NCBI GenBank assembly: GCA_002304785.1 | Contig: DBMG01000062.1 | Coordinates: 1-11,516, forward strand | Length of the DNA: 11,516 nt | Direction: 5' to 3' | Source of the DNA: Candidatus Accumulibacter sp. UBA704 | GTDB lineage: Bacteria > Pseudomonadota > Gammaproteobacteria > Burkholderiales > Rhodocyclaceae | In this document: one piece after another, positions 1-6,063 of the stretch | How the letters are laid out: the number at the start of each line of letters is the position of its first letter | How positions within the stretch are numbered: position 1 is the first letter of the stretch | Notes under the pieces: generated by a model | The model's database searches: none | Seen by the model: only the letters and a program-made list of their open reading frames with translations | Told to the model about the DNA's origin: nothing | Made by a program: the position numbers and the translations under genes

Positions 1-731
1 GTGTCGGTGAACAGCGGGTAGGGCAGGTCGTCGACGAGGCAGGGATCGAGTTCGGCCAGGAAGGCGCGCGACGGCAGGCCGCCCCATTCGGGGTGCCAAA
101 GCGTCTTGTGGCCGGCCGAACAGCGCCCGCGCCGGATCTGCTCCGGCCGGGTGGTGCCGGTCAGCAAGGCCGGTACCCAATCGCACAGCTCGATCCAGTT
201 CTTCGCCGCAGCGCGCACCTGTGCATCCTCTCGCGAGACGCGCAGCAGCTTGGCCCAGAACCATTCGGATGAATAAATGCCGCCGATGTAGCGGCTGTAA
301 TCGGGGAAGCAGCCGCTGTGGCACAGCGCGGTGATGGCCTCGGCCTCGGCAATGGCGGTGTGGTCCTTCCACAGCACGAACATCGCATTGGGGTTCTCGG
401 CGAACTCGGGGCGGAGCGCCAGCACGTCACCGTTCTCGTCGATCGGCGCGGGCGTCGAGCCGGTGGTATCCACGCCGATGCCGACGATGGCCGCGCGCTG
501 CGCTTCGCTCAGCGCGGCGACGGTTTCACGGACGGCGTTGGTCATCGCCTCGATGTAGTCGAGCGGGTGGTGGCGGAAGCGGTTTTCCGTCGGGTCGCTG
601 AAGCGGCCCTCGGTCCAGCGCGGGTAGTACGCCACGGCGGAAGACAATTCGGTTCCGTCGCGGCAAGCGACGGCGAGCGCCCGGATCGAGTCGCTGCCGA
701 AATCGAGGCCGAGAACGATTTTTTCCTGCAT
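1..731 (-). CDS. araB: Ribulokinase AraB, N-terminal 243 residues (gene runs off the left edge)
   Basis: Phosphorylates L-ribulose to L-ribulose 5-phosphate with ATP in cytoplasmic L-arabinose catabolism. The reading frame is open from ATG at 731 to the edge. It begins with the FGGY-kinase phosphate-binding segment GLDFGSDSIRALAV (residues 8-21). It continues with VDTTGSTPAPID (88-99), the ribulokinase motif WKDHTA (121-126), YIGGIYSSEWFWAKLL (148-163) and CSAGHKTLWH (204-213). From memory these blocks match E. coli AraB nearly residue for residue. A full enzyme is about 560 residues, so just over 40% is present and the C-terminal ATP-binding half lies outside. A Shine-Dalgarno GAGGA (743-739 on this strand) sits 7 nt before the ATG. 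The gene is divergent from chvE; araA and araD are not visible and could lie beyond the edge. Confidence 0.96.
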   Translation of the reverse strand, partial: MQEKIVLGLDFGSDSIRALAVACRDGTELSSAVAYYPRWTEGRFSDPTENRFRHHPLDYIEAMTNAVRETVAALSEAQRAAIVGIGVDTTGSTPAPIDENGDVLALRPEFAENPNAMFVLWKDHTAIAEAEAITALCHSGCFPDYSRYIGGIYSSEWFWAKLLRVSREDAQVRAAAKNWIELCDWVPALLTGTTRPEQIRRGRCSAGHKTLWHPEWGGLPSRAFLAELDPCLVDDLPYPLFTD

Positions 732-765
732 TGCGCAATCCTCGAGGCAGGTGGAACGGAGTGTT

Positions 766-785
766 TATGGACGGCACGATATGGA
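766..785 (-). promoter_or_regulatory. Possible degenerate AraC-type element near araB (two TCCATA copies)
   Basis: On the araB-coding strand TCCATA occurs twice, at 785-780 and 771-766, 14 bp apart. The upstream copy is preceded by GCATTTAA, recalling E. coli araI1 (TAGC-N7-TCCATA) but one base shorter. The second copy has no recognisable partner element. The pair lies 35 to 54 bp before the araB start, where an activator or core promoter could sit. I could not define the promoter itself. Confidence 0.3.
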
Positions 786-823
786 TTAAATGCGTGTCCG
801 GGTTAGGATTGTTCTGCCGTTTA

Positions 824-845
824 TATGCACACAATGGCTTTAATT
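824..845 (-). promoter_or_regulatory. Putative AraC half-site, copy 1
   Basis: On the plus strand TATGCA is followed by seven bases and then GCTTTAATT. The E. coli AraC half-site in this orientation is TATGGA-N7-GCTA. The match is 5 of 6 plus 3 of 4, and the flank TTTAATT is shared with the copy at 898-919. The orientation corresponds to AAGC-N7-TGCATA reading toward araB. It overlaps a TATAAA (825-820 on the minus strand) that could be a -10 element. Confidence 0.42.
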
Positions 846-897
846 CAGTACGGAATCGTTCAAAATCAAAGGGCGATTTAGAAAAACACGCCGTAGA

Positions 898-919
898 TAT
901 GGATAAAGCTGCTTTAATT
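898..919 (-). promoter_or_regulatory. Putative AraC half-site, copy 2
   Basis: TATGGA, seven bases, then GCTTTAATT on the plus strand. The fit to the E. coli consensus TATGGA-N7-GCTA is 6 of 6 plus 3 of 4, better than araO2 as I remember it. It is the same 22-bp arrangement as 824-845, shifted by exactly 74 bp. It lies about 170 bp upstream of the araB ATG and 285 bp upstream of the chvE ATG. The araC gene in this window encodes a close E. coli AraC homologue that could bind it. Confidence 0.5.
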
Positions 920-966
920 GATGTTTTTCCGGGAAGCCCACTTCCATAGCGGGCAACGTTGGATGT

Positions 967-1006
967 ACCGTAATTTGGTGACCGTTGGTGACGGTGTGTA
1001 ACCGTC
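967..1006. repeat. ACCGT/ACGGT cluster with tandem TTGGTGACSG repeat and inverted repeat
   Basis: ACCGT occurs at 967, 981 and 1001, and its complement-like ACGGT at 991, so the last three steps are 10 bp apart. TTGGTGACCG (975-984) is followed directly by TTGGTGACGG (985-994). GACGGT (990-995) and ACCGTC (1001-1006) form a perfect inverted repeat around GTGTA. The same pentamer recurs at 1048 (ACGGT) and 1152 (ACCGT). Spacing by one helical turn suggests a protein-binding array, but no known site fits. It is not a CRP site (TGTGA-N6-TCACA). Confidence 0.4.
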
Positions 1007-1155
1007 CGGAATGCACAGGTCGGAGCGATCATGGCGATCCGGGCGAAACGGTCCGAACCCGGAGTCGAACCTGCCCGTCCGGCCGATGCCGGGTCGTGCA
1101 GCAACAACCAGAACGCAGGATGATCATCAAAAAAAAGCGTCAGTGGCTTTAACCG

Positions 1156-1161
1156 TATATT
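1156..1161 (+). promoter_or_regulatory. Possible -10 element of the chvE promoter
   Basis: TATATT matches the sigma70 -10 consensus at five of six positions and lies 28 nt before the chvE ATG. No -35 hexamer is recognisable 17 bp upstream; that position is occupied by the end of the A tract (1129-1136). The resulting leader would be short, about 16 nt, but would still contain the Shine-Dalgarno GGAG at 1172-1175. Confidence 0.3.
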
Positions 1162-1183
1162 CATTTGAATCGGAGACAGGATC

Positions 1184-2251
1184 ATGATGAACAGAAGAAG
1201 AATGCTCGTTGCATCGCTGTTGATCGGCGCGCTAGGACTGGCGCCCATGGCGCAAGCCCAGGACAAGGGCCTCATCGGCATCTCGATGCCGACGAAGTCG
1301 TCGGCGCGCTGGATCTCGGATGGCGAGAGCATGGTCAAGTACTTCAAGGAAGCGGGGTACAAGACCGACCTGCAGTACGCGGAAGACGATATTCCCAATC
1401 AGCTCGCGCAGATCGAAAACCTCGTGACCAAGGGGGCCAAGGTGCTGGTGATCGCCGCCATCGACGGTACGACGCTCTCGGATGCGCTGCAGAAGGCCGC
1501 CGACAAGGGCATCAAGACGATCGCCTACGATCGCCTGATCAAGGGCTCGAAGAACGTCGACTACTACGCCACCTTCGACAACTTCCAGGTCGGCGTGCTG
1601 CAGGCCAATTCGCTGGTTGATGCGCTGAAACTCAAGGAAGGCAAGGGGCCGTTCAACATCGAGCTGTTCGGTGGCTCGCCAGACGACAACAACGCCTTCT
1701 TCTTCTATGACGGCGCAATGTCGGTGCTCAAGCCCTACCTGGACAGCGGCAAGCTGGTGGTGCGCAGCAAGCAGATGGGCATGGACAAGGTCGGTACGCT
1801 GCGCTGGGACGGCGCCGTGGCGCAGGCACGCATGGACAACCTGCTCTCCGCCTTCTACGGCAAGGACAAGGTGCACGCCGTGCTGTCGCCGTACGACGGC
1901 CTGTCGATCGGCATCCTGTCGTCGCTGAAAGGCGTCGGCTACTGTACCGCCCAGCAGCCCTGTCCATTCGTTTCCGGCCAGGATGCGGAAGTGCCGTCGG
2001 TCAAGTCGATCCTGCGCGGCGAGCAGTACTCGACGGTGTTCAAGGACACGCGCGAACTGGCCAAGGTGACGGTGAGCATGGTCGACGCGCTGCTCAGCGG
2101 CAAGCAACCCCAGATCAACGACACCAAGACCTACAACAACGGCATCAAGGTCGTGCCGTCGTATCTGCTCAAGCCGGTCAGCGTCGACAAGACCAACTGG
2201 AAAACGGCCCTGATCGACACCGGCTACTACAAGGAAAGCCAGGTGAAGTAA
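1184..2251 (+). CDS. chvE: ChvE-family periplasmic monosaccharide-binding protein
   Basis: Binds aldoses such as arabinose, galactose, glucose or xylose in the periplasm and delivers them to the MmsAB importer encoded next. The precursor is 355 residues, normal for the family. Residues 1-25 form a signal peptide with NRRR, a hydrophobic stretch and a predicted cut after AQA (25|26). The family blocks GISMPTKSSARWISDG (32-47), AEDDIPNQLAQIENLVTKGA (66-85), AIDGTT (92-97), AYDRLI (114-119), FDNFQVGVLQ (131-140), LFGGSPDDNNAFFFYDGAMS (161-180) and SGQDAE (264-269) identify it as ChvE. Cys254 and Cys260 could form a disulphide. GGAG at 1172-1175 supports ATG 1184. First gene of the cluster, probably arabinose-induced. 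In Agrobacterium the homologue also feeds sugar signals to VirA; nothing here suggests that role. Confidence 0.95.
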   Translation: MMNRRRMLVASLLIGALGLAPMAQAQDKGLIGISMPTKSSARWISDGESMVKYFKEAGYKTDLQYAEDDIPNQLAQIENLVTKGAKVLVIAAIDGTTLSDALQKAADKGIKTIAYDRLIKGSKNVDYYATFDNFQVGVLQANSLVDALKLKEGKGPFNIELFGGSPDDNNAFFFYDGAMSVLKPYLDSGKLVVRSKQMGMDKVGTLRWDGAVAQARMDNLLSAFYGKDKVHAVLSPYDGLSIGILSSLKGVGYCTAQQPCPFVSGQDAEVPSVKSILRGEQYSTVFKDTRELAKVTVSMVDALLSGKQPQINDTKTYNNGIKVVPSYLLKPVSVDKTNWKTALIDTGYYKESQVK

Positions 2252-2268
2252 GTCGCTGCATGCAGGCC

Positions 2269-2298
2269 GCGCCCCGTTTTGCGGGGCGCTTTGTTTGT
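2269..2298 (+). terminator. Terminator-like hairpin between chvE and mmsA (attenuator or mRNA stabiliser)
   Basis: A perfect 8-bp GC stem, GCGCCCCG (2269-2276) with CGGGGCGC (2282-2289), encloses a TTTTG loop and is followed by TTTGTTTGT. It lies 17 nt after the chvE stop and only 20 nt before the mmsA Shine-Dalgarno. Similar hairpins after binding-protein genes of ABC importers are known to stop part of the transcription or protect the upstream mRNA, giving more binding protein than transporter. The interrupted T tract suggests incomplete termination. Confidence 0.7.
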
Positions 2299-2318
2299 CC
2301 GAAACAGAAGGAGAATCG

Positions 2319-3848
2319 GTGGACGCGATTCTGGAAATGAAGGGGATCACCAAGCGCTTCCCCGGGGTCGTGGCTCTCAAGGACGTCAACCTGGCCGTCA
2401 GGCCAGGGGAAATTCACGCCATCTGCGGTGAGAACGGGGCCGGAAAATCGACCTTGATGAAAGTCCTGAGCGGGGTCTATCCGCACGGGACGTACGAGGG
2501 TGATGTGCACTTCGAGGGGCGGGAGCAGCGCTTCGACTCGATCCGCGACAGCGAGGAACTGGGCATCGCCATCATCCACCAGGAACTGGCGCTCGTCCCG
2601 CTGATGTCGATAGCCGAGAATATTTTCCTCGGCAACGAACTGACACGGACCGGTGTGATCGATGACGAAGCGACGCATCGCCGCACCGTCGAACTTTTGA
2701 AAAAGGTCGGCCTCAGCGAATCGCCCGAAGAGCTGATCACAAACCTCGGCGTGGGCAAGCAGCAACTGGTCGAGATCGCCAAGGCGCTGGCCAAGAAATG
2801 CAAGCTGCTGATCCTCGATGAGCCGACGGCCAGCCTCAACGAGAACGACAGCCAGGCGCTGCTCGACCTGTTGCTCGAATTCAAGTCGCAGGGCATGACG
2901 ATGATCATGATCTCGCACAAGCTCAACGAGATCTCGCGCATCGCCGACTCGGTGACCGTGCTGCGGGACGGGGCGACAGTCACCACCATGGATTGCGGCG
3001 ACTCGCCGATCAACGAGGACGAGATCATCCGTCACATGGTCGGGCGCGAGATGGCCGACCGCTACCCGCACCGCGAGCCACAGATCGGCGAGACGGTGTT
3101 CGAGGTCAGGGACTGGACGGTGTTCCACGAACAGCATGCCGACCGCAAGTTCATCAAGGGCGTGAACTTCCATGTGCGCCAGGGCGAAATCCTGGGCATC
3201 GCCGGACTGATGGGTTCGGGGCGGACGGAGTTGGCGATGAGCCTCTTCGGGCGCAGTTACGGTCGCCACATTTCCGGTCAAGTGCTGTTGCGTGGCCAGG
3301 AGGTCGACGTGAGTACGGTGGAAAAAGCCGTCAATCACGGCATCGCCTACGTGACCGAGGATCGCAAGGGGTATGGGTTGGTGCTGGAGAACGAGATCAA
3401 GCACAACGTCTCGCTGGCCAACCTGCCCGGAGTTTCCAGGCTCGGGGTCATCAATGAAGGCCGGGAGTATTCCGTGGCCAAGGACTACCAGCGCAAGATC
3501 AACATTCGCTGTCCGGACGTGTTCCAGCACGTCGGCAACCTCTCGGGCGGAAACCAGCAGAAGGTCGTGCTCAGCAAGTGGCTGTTTGCCGGGCCGGAGG
3601 TGCTGATCCTCGACGAGCCGACGCGGGGCATCGACGTCGGCGCCAAGTACGAGATCTACTGCCTGATGGCCGAACTGGCGAGGGAGGGTAAGTGCATCAT
3701 CCTGATCTCGTCGGAAATGCCCGAATTGCTGGGAATGGTCGACCGCCTCTACGTGATGAACGAGGGGGTGTTCGTGGCCGAAATGGACGTGGCGGAAGCC
3801 AGCCAGGAAAAAATCATGCGCGCCATTGTCAAGGCGGGGAAAGACTGA
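2319..3848 (+). CDS. mmsA: Multiple-monosaccharide ABC importer ATP-binding protein (MmsA/GguA)
   Basis: Cytoplasmic ATPase that powers uptake of sugar delivered by ChvE through MmsB. It is 509 residues with two fused ATPase domains, as usual for CUT2-type sugar importers. Domain 1 has Walker A GENGAGKST (37-45), Q-loop His-Gln-Glu (87-89), a noncanonical signature LGVGKQQL (143-150) and Walker B LLILDEPT (163-170). Domain 2 has a degenerate Walker A GLMGSGRTE (296-304, no Lys), signature LSGGNQQKV (408-416) and Walker B VLILDEPTRGID (428-439). This asymmetry is typical of RbsA/XylG/GguA. I chose GTG 2319 because AAGGAGA (2308-2314) lies just before it and the family begins near ILEM.GITK.FPGV; a TTG at 2295 in the same frame lies in the hairpin's T tract. 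The stop is one base before the mmsB ATG. Confidence 0.94.
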   Translation: MDAILEMKGITKRFPGVVALKDVNLAVRPGEIHAICGENGAGKSTLMKVLSGVYPHGTYEGDVHFEGREQRFDSIRDSEELGIAIIHQELALVPLMSIAENIFLGNELTRTGVIDDEATHRRTVELLKKVGLSESPEELITNLGVGKQQLVEIAKALAKKCKLLILDEPTASLNENDSQALLDLLLEFKSQGMTMIMISHKLNEISRIADSVTVLRDGATVTTMDCGDSPINEDEIIRHMVGREMADRYPHREPQIGETVFEVRDWTVFHEQHADRKFIKGVNFHVRQGEILGIAGLMGSGRTELAMSLFGRSYGRHISGQVLLRGQEVDVSTVEKAVNHGIAYVTEDRKGYGLVLENEIKHNVSLANLPGVSRLGVINEGREYSVAKDYQRKINIRCPDVFQHVGNLSGGNQQKVVLSKWLFAGPEVLILDEPTRGIDVGAKYEIYCLMAELAREGKCIILISSEMPELLGMVDRLYVMNEGVFVAEMDVAEASQEKIMRAIVKAGKD

Positions 3849-3849
3849 A

Positions 3850-5046
3850 ATGAACAGCATCGTGGAAGCAATGGCGCCGGCTGCGGAAAGAGTCTCGGCA
3901 TCGGGTTTCATCAAGAAGAATCTGCGCGAGTACGGGATGCTGCTCTCGCTGGTCGTGATCATGGCTTTCTTCGAATACATGACCGACGGCACATTGATGC
4001 AGCCGCTCAACCTGACCAATCTGCTGTTGCAGAACAGCTACATCGTCATCATGGCGCTGGGCATGCTGCTGGTTATTGTCGCCGGGCACATCGACCTGTC
4101 CGTTGGCTCGGTGGCCGGCTTCATCGGCGGCCTGGCGGCAGTGCTGATGGTCGAGTACCAATGGCATTACCTGCCTGCGACCGCGGCTTGCCTGATGGCC
4201 GGCGCGGTGATCGGAGCGGTGCAGGGCTACTTCATCGCCTTTCATCGCATCCCTGCGTTCATCGTCACGCTCGGTGGCATGCTGGTATTTCGCGGATTGG
4301 CACTGTGGTTGCTGCACGGGCAATCGATCGGCCCATTCCCCAGGGAATTCCAATTGCTCAGTTCGGGCTTCATCCCTGATCCGTTCGGCGGAGAGGGGCT
4401 GCGCGTGACCTCTCTGCTGCTGGGTATCCTGGTGGCATGCGGTTTCTTCTACATGAGCCTCAAGGAGCGCGCCAACAAGCTCCAGTACGGTGCAGCCGCA
4501 GAGCCGCTGGGCTTCCTGATAGGCAAGAACGTGGCGTTCGCCGCCGCGATCATCTACCTGTGCTACCTGCTGGCCTCGTACAAGGGCATGCCCAACGTGA
4601 TGGTCATCATGTTCGCGCTGATGCTGTTCTATGACTTCATTACCAACCGCACGACGATCGGTCGGCGTATCTATGCACTCGGCGGCAACGAAAAGGCGGC
4701 GCGCCTCTCCGGCATCAAGACCGACCGTCTGTCGTTCTATACCTTCGTCAATATGGGCGTGCTCGCCGCACTGGCCGGTCTGGTCTTCGCTGCGCGTCTG
4801 AACACCGCGACGCCCAAGGCCGGTGTCGGCTTTGAGCTGGATGTCATCGCCGCCTGCTTCATCGGCGGGGCGTCTGCCACCGGAGGCGTCGGCAAGGTGA
4901 TGGGGGCGGTGATCGGGGCATTCGTCATGGGCGTGATGAACAACGGCATGTCGATCCTCGGCATCGGCATCGACTGGCAGCAGGTGATCAAGGGTGTCGT
5001 GCTGGTCGCCGCAGTGTTCGTCGATGTGTATAACAAGAACAAGTGA
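3850..5046 (+). CDS. mmsB: Multiple-monosaccharide ABC importer permease (MmsB/GguB)
   Basis: Inner-membrane channel subunit that pairs with MmsA to import sugars bound by ChvE. It is 398 residues, a BPD_transp_2 family permease of the usual length. Hydrophobic segments lie around residues 28-43, 62-80, 83-101, 108-131, 136-155, 186-203, 226-243, 248-262, 296-315, 331-339, 350-370 and 379-392. Diagnostic blocks are AGHIDLSVGSVAGFIGG (78-94), RIPAFIVTLGGMLVFRGLAL (133-152), the coupling-loop segment GRRIYALGGNEKAARLSGI (271-289) and ELDVIAACFIGGASATGGVG (329-348). The hydrophilic N terminus of about 27 residues is cytoplasmic. GGGGAAAG (3836-3843) before ATG 3850 and the 1-nt gap to mmsA indicate translational coupling. 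Confidence 0.94.
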   Translation: MNSIVEAMAPAAERVSASGFIKKNLREYGMLLSLVVIMAFFEYMTDGTLMQPLNLTNLLLQNSYIVIMALGMLLVIVAGHIDLSVGSVAGFIGGLAAVLMVEYQWHYLPATAACLMAGAVIGAVQGYFIAFHRIPAFIVTLGGMLVFRGLALWLLHGQSIGPFPREFQLLSSGFIPDPFGGEGLRVTSLLLGILVACGFFYMSLKERANKLQYGAAAEPLGFLIGKNVAFAAAIIYLCYLLASYKGMPNVMVIMFALMLFYDFITNRTTIGRRIYALGGNEKAARLSGIKTDRLSFYTFVNMGVLAALAGLVFAARLNTATPKAGVGFELDVIAACFIGGASATGGVGKVMGAVIGAFVMGVMNNGMSILGIGIDWQQVIKGVVLVAAVFVDVYNKNK

Positions 5047-5049
5047 GGG

Positions 5050-5073
5050 GTGAGGAGCACGGAGTGAAGAGCA
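5050..5073 (+). repeat. Imperfect GA-rich direct repeat between mmsB and araC
   Basis: GTGAGGAGCA (5050-5059) recurs as GTGAAGAGCA (5064-5073), 9 of 10 matching with a 14-bp period; the preceding AGTGAGGG (5042-5049) is a partial third unit. It begins immediately after the mmsB stop in the 58-nt gap. Purine-rich degenerate repeats of this kind can be dispersed intergenic elements or can act as surplus ribosome-binding sequence. I see no terminator in the gap. Confidence 0.35.
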
Positions 5074-5090
5074 AGGCGCGCGACCTTTCG

Positions 5091-5108
5091 ATGGATGCCC
5101 TCGTATGA
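5091..5108 (+). other. Possible five-codon upstream ORF overlapping the araC start
   Basis: ATG GAT GCC CTC GTA TGA encodes MDALV, and its stop overlaps the araC ATG as ATGATG. If translated, it would couple araC translation to a leader peptide. No strong Shine-Dalgarno precedes it; the nearest is AAGG at 5073-5076, rather far away. Chance occurrence is quite possible. Confidence 0.22.
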
Positions 5109-6061
5109 TGCGTCATCATCAGGAATCCGGACAGCAACTCAACCCCCTGTTGCCGGGATACTCGTTCAACATCTACCTCGTGGCGGGAACGACGCCGATC
5201 ATCGAGAACGGGCCGCTCGATTTTTACATCGACCGCAAGAACGGCATGAGCGGGTTCATCATCAACATGACCGTCAAGGGGCGCGGCAAGGTATTCGAGG
5301 GGCCGGATGCCTTTTATTGCGAACCGGGAGATCTGCTGCTGTTTCCACCCGAGGCGCAGCATTTCTATGGGCGCGCGCCGGATAGCCCGGACTGGTACCA
5401 CCGCTGGGTCTACTTCCGTCCACGCGGGTTCTGGGCACCGTGGCTGCAATGGCGCGATCAGGTCAACAAGGTGGGCCGGATGACGCTCCGGGACGACGCG
5501 CTGATCGCCGAGTTCGACGGACTTTTCCAGCAGATCGAGGCGACGTACAAGGTCGGCCGGCGCTCGTCGGAGGAACTCGCCATCAATCTCCTCGAACGCC
5601 TGTTGATCCGGTGCTTCGAGGAAACGCCCGAAAACGCCAATACGCCGGTCGACAGGCGCATCGAGGAAGCGTGCCAATATCTGTCGCGCAACCTGGCGGA
5701 AGAAATCAACCTGGACGACGTGGCGCGGCATGTCTGTCTGTCGACGTCGCGTCTGGCGCACCTTTTTCGCGAGCAGATGGGGGTCAATATCGTGCGCTGG
5801 AGGGAAGACCAGCGCATGATCCTGGCCAAGCACCTGCTGCACGCCTCGCGCTACCCGATCGCGCGGATCGCCAGCCTGGTCGGATACGAGGATCAGATGT
5901 ATTTCTCACGGGTGTTCCGCAAGCGGGTCGGGACGTGCCCGAGCGAATTCCGGCGCACCAGCGAGGCATCGCCGGCGGCCTGTGTCATCCCCGATGGCGT
6001 ACGAAACGAAGGCGTCGGAGTAACCGGCGCGGAAGAGAATTCAATGCAAAGGAGTGCGTGA
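5105..6061 (+). CDS. araC: AraC, L-arabinose-responsive transcriptional regulator
   Basis: Controls arabinose genes, looping DNA without sugar and activating with it, by analogy with E. coli. The protein is 318 residues. The N-terminal cupin arm starts with NPLLPGYSFN (13-22). Aligned to E. coli AraC by a constant offset of six, all residues I recall contacting arabinose are kept: Pro14, Thr30, Arg44, Tyr88, His99 and Trp101. The two-helix-turn-helix DNA-binding part spans about 184-285, with DDVARHVCLSTSRLAHLFRE (203-222) and IASLVGYEDQMYFSRVFRK (253-271). About 36 residues follow the conserved SEFR, roughly twice the E. coli tail, and look unstructured. The start is uncertain between ATG 5105 and ATG 5108, as no good Shine-Dalgarno is seen. 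It follows mmsB in the same direction and ends two bases before galM. Confidence 0.96.
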   Translation: MMRHHQESGQQLNPLLPGYSFNIYLVAGTTPIIENGPLDFYIDRKNGMSGFIINMTVKGRGKVFEGPDAFYCEPGDLLLFPPEAQHFYGRAPDSPDWYHRWVYFRPRGFWAPWLQWRDQVNKVGRMTLRDDALIAEFDGLFQQIEATYKVGRRSSEELAINLLERLLIRCFEETPENANTPVDRRIEEACQYLSRNLAEEINLDDVARHVCLSTSRLAHLFREQMGVNIVRWREDQRMILAKHLLHASRYPIARIASLVGYEDQMYFSRVFRKRVGTCPSEFRRTSEASPAACVIPDGVRNEGVGVTGAEENSMQRSA

Positions 6062-6063
6062 CC

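Larger units (their letters stand above)
732..1183. promoter_or_regulatory. Divergent araB/chvE control region, 452 nt without a gene
   Basis: I see no credible gene here. The left part (about 765-930) is AT-rich and carries AraC-like half-sites oriented toward araB. The middle (967-1006) has a cluster of ACCGT/ACGGT motifs and a tandem repeat. A small hairpin-capable sequence lies at 932-945 (GGAAG-CCCA-CTTCC) and another at 1079-1092 (CCGGC-CGAT-GCCGG). The right part has a perfect 10-bp palindrome (1119-1128), an eight-A tract (1129-1136) and a -10-like TATATT (1156-1161) before chvE. No good -35 box stands out on either side, as expected for activator-dependent promoters. Confidence 0.75.

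Noticed and set aside
731..949. 72-codon plus-strand frame with TTG start inside the control region
   Set aside because: No Shine-Dalgarno, rare start, no recognisable motif, and it covers the AT-rich regulatory sites.
975..1003. CRP-like site in the arabinose control region
   Set aside because: GGTGA elements are in direct and not inverted orientation, and no TCACA arm is present at the required spacing.
1061..1074. tRNA T-arm-like sequence GCAGGTTCGACTCC on the minus strand
   Set aside because: The T stem cannot close (partner CCGGG and not CCTGC), and no acceptor, anticodon or D arms are found around it.
526..1398. Open 290-codon minus-strand frame spanning the araB start, the control region and the chvE 5' end
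   Set aside because: It overlaps araB in another frame and chvE antisense, has no recognisable domain or Shine-Dalgarno, and its composition is that of GC-rich shadow frames.
1232..2389. Open 385-codon minus-strand frame opposite chvE
   Set aside because: Antisense shadow of chvE without any domain signature.
2178..4019. Open 613-codon minus-strand frame opposite mmsA
   Set aside because: Antisense to a confidently identified ATPase; its His, Asp, Val and Leu-rich composition mirrors the sense codons. Long antisense frames are common in GC-rich genes.
5440..6063. Upstream extension of the galM frame inside araC
   Set aside because: Overlaps araC in another frame; GalM homology begins near 6064 where a good Shine-Dalgarno and ATG occur.
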